Shown here: positions 1 to 5,766 of the stretch, in pieces | Layout: each line of letters begins with the position of its first letter | Numbering within the stretch: position 1 is the first letter of the stretch | Assembly: GCA_014799525.1 (NCBI GenBank) | Contig: JAAVHW010000015.1 | Coordinates: 1-11,332, forward strand | From: Clostridiales bacterium | GTDB taxonomy: Bacteria > Bacillota > Clostridia > Christensenellales > CAG-917 | DNA length: 11,332 nt | Direction of reading: 5' to 3' | Notes under the pieces: model-generated | What the model was told of the DNA's origin: nothing | Databases searched by the model: none | Seen by the model: the letters and a program-made list of their open reading frames with translations, nothing else | Program-made: the position numbers and the translations under genes

Positions 1-1557
1 TTGTAAATAATATGTTTTACCCTTGGCGAAGTTATATGCATATGCACCGTTTTGAGGGATAATTTCAGCAGGGCTACCGTTCAAGCCCTCTTTTATGGTG
101 ACAACAAAATCAAACGTCTTGTCAAAGCTTAAATTATAAGTGCCATTGAATTGAGGTGTAAACTTGACAAAGTTATCGCCGTCGGGCAGAAAACTAAGGG
201 TTTTATCTTCACCCATTTTTACTTCTTTATAGATAGGCTCGCGTAACATATGAGTGCTTGTGCCAATTCCGTGCTTAATATGCTCGTTTCCGTTTCTATC
301 AACAACTGATAGGGCAATATCTTGTATGTATCTCGTATACCATGGATTTATAGTAGCTGAGTCGGATATAGTGAAATAGCCTTCTGCATAGCTTCCAACG
401 TTATACCAAAGATTTCCTTCCTCGCTGTCATCTTTGCCTTCTATGATGATTGCAGCGGCTTTTGTAAGAGCGGGCTTCTTTGTCTTTTCGTCAACATAAT
501 GTGCAAGCTGCTCTCTACGTGTAGTATATTTGCAAGTTGCAGTGATTTTTCCTTTTTCTGCTATAATTTCCGTTGGCGGCAAATTGTTTGTCTTCGTTGC
601 GATATTTTGTATGTCAAATGCTGCGCTCCCGATAGATAAACCAATACCTAATCCACCCACAATAATACTTATAGGAGGTGCTGTTAGCATGCCGACAATA
701 CCTAATATAGAGCCTACAGCATTAAGCGCAAGGTCAACGCTATTAGAAGCAATTTCTTTATTGTTTTCATCGAATCCTTTTTTATTATGCTTTACGCCTT
801 TATACATATAATCGTACATTATGATAAATGCACCATCATCTTGCTCGGGCTGGTATTGTGTGTTTATTGTGTTTAGTTCTTGTTCATTGTATAAGGTTGC
901 ACCAAATGATATATCTTTCAAAAAATACTTGTTATATTGTTCAAATTTGTTGTTGTTTGGAAGAGGAACGATATAATTTGCAGTTGAACTGATATTATAA
1001 TTTATATTCAATGAAGTTTCATTATAAGATATGTTGGTTTCAGTTCCTATAACATATCCATAGTAGTATTGGAATATTGGTTCAACACGTACAATCAATC
1101 TATCCGTAGTTTTTTCAAGGTCTGTATTAGTTGTTATATCAAAAACTAACACTTCAATGATATTGTTTTTGCTTGTTGCGCTTTGTGCGTGTGAATTGAT
1201 AAAGAAGCCATATTCTTTTCCTATATAAATATGTTCGCTTCTTTCAACAAAATATGCTCGCGGAATTATATTTACAATGGGGTCATCTCCGTCTATAACC
1301 AGTTTTCCGCCGGATATTCGCGCCTTTGTTTGATATAGCGCAGAGGGATATTCCCTAATTGACTTTTGCATTCCGTTTATTGTGTCGCTGTCAGTGTACG
1401 ATTTAGCAAGTCCTTCTACATTAGTAGTATTAGTGTCTGCGGCAAAGGCAATGCCAGAATTTTCAAAATGGAAAAACACCAACAAACTTGTGCACAGCAA
1501 AAGCGTAATGCAAATACACAATATTACTATACTAATCCTGCTTCTTATTTTTTTCAT
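1..1557 (-). CDS. Secreted protein of unknown family, 3' end beyond the window (partial)
   Basis: An open frame of 519 codons runs without a stop from an ATG at 1557 to the left edge, so the C-terminus is missing. Start: GGAGGA lies at 1564-1569, five to seven bases upstream. Residues 1-39 form a basic start plus a hydrophobic stretch ending in IAFA before ADTNTT, a plausible signal peptide cleaved near 39/40. The mature part is rich in Asn, Tyr and Ile. Residues 276-314 are Gly-rich and hydrophobic, split by a PP turn (294-295), and look like a membrane-active hairpin. From about residue 455, the pattern FVKFTPQFNGTYNLSF followed by GKTYYLQ resembles the beta-sandwich of bacterial pre-peptidase C-terminal (PPC)-like domains. 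I do not recognise the family. It overlaps the upstream XRE regulator gene by 26 bases, so the two are probably translationally coupled. Export is fairly sure; function is unknown. Confidence 0.85.
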   Translation of the reverse strand, partial: MKKIRSRISIVILCICITLLLCTSLLVFFHFENSGIAFAADTNTTNVEGLAKSYTDSDTINGMQKSIREYPSALYQTKARISGGKLVIDGDDPIVNIIPRAYFVERSEHIYIGKEYGFFINSHAQSATSKNNIIEVLVFDITTNTDLEKTTDRLIVRVEPIFQYYYGYVIGTETNISYNETSLNINYNISSTANYIVPLPNNNKFEQYNKYFLKDISFGATLYNEQELNTINTQYQPEQDDGAFIIMYDYMYKGVKHNKKGFDENNKEIASNSVDLALNAVGSILGIVGMLTAPPISIIVGGLGIGLSIGSAAFDIQNIATKTNNLPPTEIIAEKGKITATCKYTTRREQLAHYVDEKTKKPALTKAAAIIIEGKDDSEEGNLWYNVGSYAEGYFTISDSATINPWYTRYIQDIALSVVDRNGNEHIKHGIGTSTHMLREPIYKEVKMGEDKTLSFLPDGDNFVKFTPQFNGTYNLSFDKTFDFVVTIKEGLNGSPAEIIPQNGAYAYNFAKGKTYYLQ

Positions 1558-2095
1558 TTTTATTCCTCCAGAGTTTTCCTAGTTTTGATTCTTCATCTAA
1601 ATATTTTTGCATTTTTTCTTTTTCGCGTTTATATATTCGCCAGTTAATAAGCGTGCATGTGATGCTGGTAATAATAAAAGCCAAAAACACAAGTCCAACA
1701 GGCGAATATAAAATCATAATAGGTAGACCCATAACAATTGTAAAAATACTTATGCCAATTAGACAGTAGAGTCTAGCTTTCACATCACGAAATTTGAAAA
1801 GGAGTCTTTCCTTTTCGTCGTATGAAAGAGGTCGTTCTCTTTCAACCACCTTCTCCCTTTCGACAATTTCAACCTCTTTTTCAATTCGGACTTTCTCCTC
1901 GCCTGTCAAGAGGTAGTCAACTGTAGTGTTGAACAACCGCGCAAGCGTGCCGAGGGACGCGACGTCGGGCAAGCCGTGGTCGGTTTCCCATTTTGAAATG
2001 GCTTGTCTTGTCACGTTAATTGCCGCGGCAACCTCGTCCTGCGACATGTTGTGCGCGATACGCAAATCTCTAAGTCTGTTTCCAAATTCTGCCAT
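1532..2095 (-). CDS. Membrane-anchored XRE-family transcriptional regulator
   Basis: A 187-residue protein. Residues 5-66 form a Cro/C1-type helix-turn-helix domain: the recognition region SQDEVAAAINVTRQAISKWE is followed by the usual P-D-x-x-S-L-x-x-L-A-x-x-F pattern and ends in DYLLTGEE. Residues 67-106 are a highly charged Glu/Lys/Arg stretch, probably a helical linker or coiled coil. Two hydrophobic segments (about 108-129 and 131-152) form a membrane hairpin, followed by a basic cytoplasmic tail. This layout is common in Firmicutes; such proteins may sense the membrane or a partner membrane protein. The start is fixed by AGGAGG at 2101-2106, five bases upstream. Its last 26 bases contain both the Shine-Dalgarno site and start codon of the secreted-protein gene, so that gene is the most likely functional partner. 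The target genes cannot be read from the sequence; autoregulation is an inference. Confidence 0.9.
   Translation of the reverse strand: MAEFGNRLRDLRIAHNMSQDEVAAAINVTRQAISKWETDHGLPDVASLGTLARLFNTTVDYLLTGEEKVRIEKEVEIVEREKVVERERPLSYDEKERLLFKFRDVKARLYCLIGISIFTIVMGLPIMILYSPVGLVFLAFIITSITCTLINWRIYKREKEKMQKYLDEESKLGKLWRNKNEKNKKQD
1564..1569 (-). promoter_or_regulatory. Ribosome binding site of the secreted-protein gene, inside the regulator gene
   Basis: GGAGGA read on the minus strand, before the ATG at 1557. It lies within the last codons of the XRE gene, which fits coupled translation. It also supports 1557 as the real start although the frame has no stop in the window. Confidence 0.75.
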
Positions 2096-2100
2096 TTTTT

Positions 2101-2141
2101 CCTCCTAAAATAAATATATATTGTATATAATTGAATTTCAA
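2101..2141 (-). promoter_or_regulatory. Likely promoter and ribosome binding site of the XRE operon, with a small palindrome at the -35
   Basis: On the minus strand TTGAAA (2136-2141) and TATATT (2113-2118) are 17 bases apart, a reasonable sigma-A promoter. AGGAGG follows at 2101-2106. A transcript from this promoter would have a very short leader, and the stretch is AT-rich enough to offer other -10 boxes (for example TACAAT at 2120-2125), so the exact promoter is uncertain. The -35 sits inside the palindrome TTGAA-N-TTCAA (2131-2141), a possible operator for the regulator itself. Confidence 0.45.
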
Positions 2142-2347
2142 TATTTATGCTTAAAATCGCCGCGCAACGCTTCGTTGCTTTGGGCGATATTGCAAATTCA
2201 GCACTTTATGAATATATTTAGGCAAAATAAAATAGGTTTTTGGTTTTCACCATTTTTCATTTGTATTTATTGAATTCATAAAGTAATGCACATTGTCGCT
2301 AAGGCAAAAAGCCAATCTGCAAAACTGCGGGAAATTTTAATTAGCGA
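2107..2347. other. Intergenic region between the M1 peptidase and the XRE regulator, with inverted repeats
   Basis: No gene is visible. Besides the promoter near 2113-2141 it holds: (a) a stem-loop at 2156-2188 made of ATCGCC/GGCGAT (2156-2161, 2183-2188) and GCAACG/CGTTGC (2164-2169, 2173-2178) around a CTT loop; (b) an 11-base inverted repeat ACTTTATGAAT (2203-2213) and ATTCATAAAGT (2274-2284), 60 bases apart; (c) TCGCTAA (2296-2302) paired with TTAGCGA (2341-2347), enclosing GGC-AAAAA-GCC (2303-2313), directly after the peptidase stop codon. None has the U-run of a classical intrinsic terminator, although (c) could act as the 3' end of the peptidase transcript. Confidence 0.5.
2156..2188. 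repeat. Two-part stem-loop
   Basis: Outer stem ATCGCC (2156-2161) with GGCGAT (2183-2188), inner stem GCAACG (2164-2169) with CGTTGC (2173-2178), loop CTT, and a small asymmetric internal loop. It is GC-rich within an AT-rich gap, and no U-run follows on either strand. It could be a structured leader element, a weak terminator or a small repeat unit; its role is not known. Confidence 0.4.
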
Positions 2348-3829
2348 TTATGTGAATTGTAGTGGGGCGGTGTCGTTCGTCCAGCCCGACACTATGCTTT
2401 CCATATTGTAGCCTTGGGCTTTGAAAGCGGATACAAGCTCGGCTTGAGTGGCTATTGAATATTTGTTTCTTTCAAAGTAGCATTTCATTGCGGCTTGGAA
2501 CTTTTTGTCGCCGACAAGCGTGTGCAGCGTGTCAAAGAGTAGTGCGCCCTTATAGTACGTCACCGCGACGTACTCGCCTTCGGTGAGGTAGGTCGTGAGG
2601 TGTCTGTTCATTCTGCCGTCAAAGCCGACGGTCGGTTTGAGTGCGGAGAATGCGGAATATGAGCGCGATATACTTTGCATAGCAGAAGTGAACATTGTGC
2701 GGTCGCCCACAAGATAATAATAATAGTAAGTGCAGAACTCTGTCAACCCCTCATCCAGCCAAGCCGAATTGAGCTGGTCGCTGCCCACTGCGTTGTACCA
2801 CCACTGGTGCGCGGTTTCGTGCGTTATCGTATCAAGATAGTCTGCGCGTGACTCGGTGGGGGAAACGAGGACAAACGCCCCGTATTCCATTCCGCCCGCA
2901 CTCGCAAGATTGCTCTGTACGACCGTGAAGGTAGAGTGTGGATAATCCCCAAACGCTTCCGAGAAAACAGTTATGGATTTCATTGCACGAGAGAGAGACT
3001 CGGCAGGCTCGCTGTCGCTATAGTAGAAATAGTTTACTTCAACTTTTCTGCCGCCGATATTCACTGATTCCGACAGGGATTCGAACTTCCCAACCGCCAT
3101 ACCGAAGTCGCGAATGTTTTCGGCTTCAATCTCCAAAATCTTTTTATCCTTGCCGCCTTTTGTGGCGTACTGCGTATCCGTCACCTTGCCGCTCGTTGCC
3201 ACTGATAGACCCTCGTCAACGGTCAGGCGCACGTAGAATGACGAGGTATCGCAAAAAAACGGGTCGCCAAACTGCGTATAGCAATCCTCTCGCCAGCCGC
3301 CGTCGTACTTTGCAACTACGGGATAAAAGCAGGTGAGATTTGCATTGCCTTGCTCCGTAACGCCAAGGCGCGTATCGGAGTGCGCAAGCGATACGGTGTA
3401 CTTGAAGGTCATGATAACCGAGTCGTCCTTACGTAGTGCACAGGGTAGCTTGAGTAGGGTTCTATCCTCGCCGTATATTTCATATTCGACAGTTTGTTTG
3501 TCAATTTGCGCAGATAAAATATCGATTGCGCTATTATCCTTTGCAAACGAATTGGCGTAGATATGCAGGACGATGCAGTCCAAATTGTCGCTCGCGGTGT
3601 ACAAAATCTCCTGCGTAGCGGCAATAGTCGCCGTATCCATATCATACTCCATATTTATGTCGTAGCACGGCGAGGTGTCAAGCGCGTGCTGATTGGTTTT
3701 GTTGCACGCCGTAAGCAATGCGCATGCTGCCGTAAATATAAGCACGGCGAGCATAAGTGACGTTATACGAACTTTTTTGTGACTGAATTTTTTTTGCATT
3801 TTTCTTGACATAATTGTTTGGATTTGCAT
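2348..3829 (-). CDS. M1-family zinc metallopeptidase (aminopeptidase N type), lipoprotein
   Basis: 493 residues with all main M1 motifs. The zinc site is HETAH (337-341) with the third ligand Glu360 in WLDEGLTEF, exactly 18 residues after His341. The exopeptidase motif is GGMEY (312-316), whose Glu315 should hold the substrate's free amino end. Tyr426 in YYKG matches the catalytic tyrosine position. The N-terminus is basic and then hydrophobic, ending in the lipobox LLTAC, so Cys42 should be lipidated and the enzyme anchored outside the membrane. Residues 55-250 fit the M1 N-terminal beta domain. It is much shorter than PepN-type enzymes and appears to lack the large C-terminal helical domain. 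It should remove N-terminal residues from external peptides; the substrate is unknown. The start is uncertain: 3829 has no good Shine-Dalgarno site, and Met7 or Met11 are possible. It follows the PRC-barrel gene by 20 bases, probably in the same transcript. Confidence 0.9.
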   Translation of the reverse strand: MQIQTIMSRKMQKKFSHKKVRITSLMLAVLIFTAACALLTACNKTNQHALDTSPCYDINMEYDMDTATIAATQEILYTASDNLDCIVLHIYANSFAKDNSAIDILSAQIDKQTVEYEIYGEDRTLLKLPCALRKDDSVIMTFKYTVSLAHSDTRLGVTEQGNANLTCFYPVVAKYDGGWREDCYTQFGDPFFCDTSSFYVRLTVDEGLSVATSGKVTDTQYATKGGKDKKILEIEAENIRDFGMAVGKFESLSESVNIGGRKVEVNYFYYSDSEPAESLSRAMKSITVFSEAFGDYPHSTFTVVQSNLASAGGMEYGAFVLVSPTESRADYLDTITHETAHQWWYNAVGSDQLNSAWLDEGLTEFCTYYYYYLVGDRTMFTSAMQSISRSYSAFSALKPTVGFDGRMNRHLTTYLTEGEYVAVTYYKGALLFDTLHTLVGDKKFQAAMKCYFERNKYSIATQAELVSAFKAQGYNMESIVSGWTNDTAPLQFT

Positions 3830-3849
3830 GTTTTCGCAGTGATAAAATA

Positions 3850-4761
3850 TTAGTTTTTTGCAGTCGGCTTCACGCTGTTTAGGGTAAGCTCCACAAGCTT
3901 GCCCGCGCGCCTCGCCCTGTCAACTATCATATCCGTGACAACGCATCCCTCGTTTGCGATAAGCTCGCCCGAGTACGTGCGCAAATCAGCTCCGAGTGTG
4001 CGCCCGAGCAAAAACTCGTAGTCGCAGATTACGCGGGTTGGCGTATGCGCGTCATCGTCATAGGAGTACGCCTCCGAGCCGTCCAGAATGATTTGAAACG
4101 CGCCGTTTGAAAGCACTGGCTCGCGCTTATCCGAGGATAGAGCGACAGCGGGCTTTGTCGGAATTTCCACCATAGAAGCGGCAACGGACGCGGCGGAAAG
4201 CGGCTTGATGTTTTGTGTGATGATTGGCTGCGCAGGGGCAGGCGTTTCGCCTATTTGCTCATCGTTTAGGATGTGCACAGGGTAGTCCTGTTTTGGACGG
4301 GGGATTGTGCGCTTCTTGTCGTTCCGCTTTGCTTTGACTGCGGATTTAAGAATGATTACTTCGCCAATGGAAAGTATTGCTTGAGGCGTAAATTCGCCTT
4401 CGGGCAGCACGAGCTTTTGAACCTTGCCCGCGTTTGTAAACAGTACGTTTGAGATATCGCCCTTGAATGCTCCGCTTTGCGAGTAGACCGCCATATCTTT
4501 AAGCCCGCTGCGCATGGCCGTCATATCCACGTCGGCAGGGGAGACAAACGGTACTTCGTCTGCAATCACCACTGCGTCGGAAACGCTGTTTGCCTCTTTT
4601 ACGGGCAGTAGGCAAACGCCGTTTTCGTACATTTTATCAATGCAAAAATATACCGCTTTCTTGCAATATTCATCAAAATATACATCGGCAACGCTTCCAC
4701 TTATGCATGACGACGCAAGGCACAGCACGGGTTTGCCGATAAGCGAGGAAAGTTTTATCAT
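3850..4761 (-). CDS. Tandem PRC-barrel domain protein (YlmC/YmxH-like) with a C-terminal extension
   Basis: 303 residues from the ATG at 4761, chosen because GAGGTGAT (4765-4772) precedes it; an in-frame ATG at 4815 would add 18 residues unlike the family. Residues 1-72 (MIKLSSLIGKPVLCL... then a VADVYFDEYCKKAVYF-type strand pair) and 86-140 (VYSQSGAFKGDISNVLFTNAG...) look like two PRC-barrel beta domains, the fold of RimM's C-terminus and of small proteins tied to sporulation or RNA handling. Residues 141-245 are a Pro/Ala-rich linker of low complexity. Residues 248-296 (starting EFLLGRTLGADL, with GELIANEG and AGKLVELTL) form a compact module resembling the G-R-x-L-x-x-D-I...G-E-V-I-A stretch seen in RNA polymerase beta' chains. 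No catalytic residues are evident. Role unknown; probably a cytoplasmic adaptor. It is divergent from the amidase and upstream of the M1 peptidase. Confidence 0.75.
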   Translation of the reverse strand: MIKLSSLIGKPVLCLASSCISGSVADVYFDEYCKKAVYFCIDKMYENGVCLLPVKEANSVSDAVVIADEVPFVSPADVDMTAMRSGLKDMAVYSQSGAFKGDISNVLFTNAGKVQKLVLPEGEFTPQAILSIGEVIILKSAVKAKRNDKKRTIPRPKQDYPVHILNDEQIGETPAPAQPIITQNIKPLSAASVAASMVEIPTKPAVALSSDKREPVLSNGAFQIILDGSEAYSYDDDAHTPTRVICDYEFLLGRTLGADLRTYSGELIANEGCVVTDMIVDRARRAGKLVELTLNSVKPTAKN

Positions 4762-4764
4762 AAT

Positions 4765-4772
4765 ATCACCTC
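4765..4772 (-). promoter_or_regulatory. Ribosome binding site that fixes the PRC-barrel start
   Basis: GAGGTGAT on the minus strand, three bases before the ATG at 4761 as counted from its last base. It is close to the 16S anti-Shine-Dalgarno complement. No comparable site precedes the longer in-frame ATG at 4815. Confidence 0.75.
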
Positions 4773-4927
4773 GCACAAGTTTATGACGGCGGCTGGGAAT
4801 ATATGCGCGTGACATGATTTTCGTAATAGCCGATTAGACTCCGCAAAAGTTGTCGAAATTTGAGAAATACTGCGGTGCGGTGCTAAAAAATTATGCCACC
4901 GAGTATGCTGTAAATAGTGAATGTTCG

Positions 4928-5018
4928 CGGCATAAATTTGGGGGTTGTCCACCGAGTTGTCCACATTTGGGGGTGAGAATGTGGATAACTTTGGGGATAA
5001 GTCTGCATTTTTATGCCG
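4928..5018 (+). repeat. 91-base imperfect inverted repeat / long hairpin upstream of the amidase
   Basis: Outer arms CGGCATAAA (4928-4936) and TTTATGCCG (5010-5018) are perfect complements. Inner arms 4945-4967 and 4978-5000 match at 18 of 23 positions by hand alignment. The stretches between them (4937-4944 and 5001-5009) pair partly, and the loop is about ten bases (4968-4977). Read as plus-strand RNA, three of the five inner-arm mismatches (4947/4998, 4954/4991, 4959/4986) become G-U pairs, leaving 21 of 23 paired; on the minus strand they would be A-C. This points to a leader RNA hairpin for the amidase gene or a small RNA, though a DNA-level palindrome is also possible. Confidence 0.7.
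4945..5000. promoter_or_regulatory. Symmetrical cluster of four DnaA-box-like 9-mers
   Basis: TTGTCCACC (4945-4953, plus), TTGTCCACA (4957-4965, plus), TTATCCACA (4980-4988, minus) and TTATCCCCA (4992-5000, minus). TTATCCACA is the canonical bacterial DnaA box and TTGTCCACA a one-base variant; the outer two deviate more. Members of each pair are spaced 12 bases start to start, and the pairs face each other around the centre near 4972.5. This may be a DnaA-binding regulatory or titration site. It lies within the long hairpin, so the repetition may have a purely structural cause. No dnaA, dnaN or obvious unwinding element is adjacent, so I do not call it an origin. Confidence 0.4.
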
Positions 5019-5046
5019 TAGTGTATATGTTCAACATTGAAACAAT

Positions 5047-5766
5047 ATGCAAAATAGATTGGGTAAGAAAAACATATTTATAAGGGTGACGGTCATGGTG
5101 TTGAGTGCGGTGTTTGTCGCGCTTGCGCTCACGTCACCCTTTATTATAGCGGTTGTTGCAAACGACGAGCGTACGGTGATAGTGGTAGACGCAGGGCATG
5201 GCGGTGCGGACGGCGGTGTCACTGGTACGCGTACGGGCGCGAAGGAAAGCGACCTCAATTTGCGCGTAGCGAAGCTGCTTGGCGAGTATCTGGGGAGCGG
5301 CGGATATAAGGTGGTTTACACAAGGCATAACGACACCATGCACACCTATGCAGGGATATCAAACAAAAAGCGCGCGGATATGTTTAAGCGTGGAGATATA
5401 ATAAACGCCGCAAAGCCTGCGGCGATGGTGAGTGTGCATATGAATTTTTACTCCGCCTCGTCCCGCCGAGGGGCGCAGGTTTTCTTTGACAGAAAGAGCG
5501 AGAGCGGCAGAGAGTTTGCAAACATAATGCAGAGTGTCATAAATTCCGAGCTGAACAGCGTCGGCGGCGGAAGAGAATATAGCGCACTTAGTGCAGAAAA
5601 ATACCTGCTATCGTGCAGCCCATATCCAAGTATAATTGTTGAATGCGGCTTTTTGAGCAATCCGATTGACGAAGCAAACCTTGTAAACGCGGACTATCAG
5701 GCGAAGCTTGCCTATACGCTTTACATTGGAGTAGTGCAGTTTTTAGCCGACAATGCCGCCGCTTGA
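5047..5766 (+). CDS. cwlD: N-acetylmuramoyl-L-alanine amidase, Amidase_3 family, CwlD-like
   Basis: 239 residues, close to the length of CwlD. Residues 11-37 form a basic-flanked hydrophobic segment (signal peptide or anchor). The Amidase_3 domain spans about 43-236. Zinc ligands are His51 in DAGHGG, Glu67 in AKESDLNL and His131 in VSVHMN; the catalytic Glu199 lies in VECGFLSNPIDEANL. It should cut the bond between N-acetylmuramic acid and L-alanine in peptidoglycan outside the membrane. In spore formers, CwlD starts muramic-delta-lactam formation in the cortex, which is needed for germination. The short single-domain form without wall-binding repeats favours CwlD, but a vegetative amidase cannot be excluded. 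The ATG at 5047 has a poor ribosome site; a second ATG at 5095, preceded by AAGGGTG, would remove the basic N-terminus. The 3' end overlaps bioY by 24 bases tail to tail. Confidence 0.85.
   Translation: MQNRLGKKNIFIRVTVMVLSAVFVALALTSPFIIAVVANDERTVIVVDAGHGGADGGVTGTRTGAKESDLNLRVAKLLGEYLGSGGYKVVYTRHNDTMHTYAGISNKKRADMFKRGDIINAAKPAAMVSVHMNFYSASSRRGAQVFFDRKSESGREFANIMQSVINSELNSVGGGREYSALSAEKYLLSCSPYPSIIVECGFLSNPIDEANLVNADYQAKLAYTLYIGVVQFLADNAAA

Larger units (their letters stand above)
4762..5046. other. Divergent intergenic region between PRC-barrel and amidase genes
   Basis: 285 bases with no credible gene. The left half (4773-4927) must hold the promoter of the PRC-barrel/peptidase genes, but I could not pick a convincing -35/-10 pair. 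The right half is dominated by the 91-base inverted repeat at 4928-5018, and only 28 bases then remain before the amidase ATG. An in-frame TGA at 5038-5040 rules out a longer amidase N-terminus. Confidence 0.7.

Noticed and set aside
2938..3336. 132-codon plus-strand frame inside the peptidase gene
   Set aside because: Antisense shadow of the M1 peptidase, rich in Arg and Ser with no domain pattern or ribosome site.
4945..5000. Chromosomal replication origin
   Set aside because: DnaA-like boxes alone are not enough: no dnaA/dnaN neighbours, no clear AT-rich unwinding repeats next to the boxes, and the hairpin symmetry gives another explanation. Kept as a candidate finding only.
4758..5083. 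Short open frames crossing the divergent gap (4850-5083 plus, 4758-4964 minus)
   Set aside because: They run through the inverted repeat, lack good ribosome sites, and their composition reflects the repeated DNA rather than a protein.
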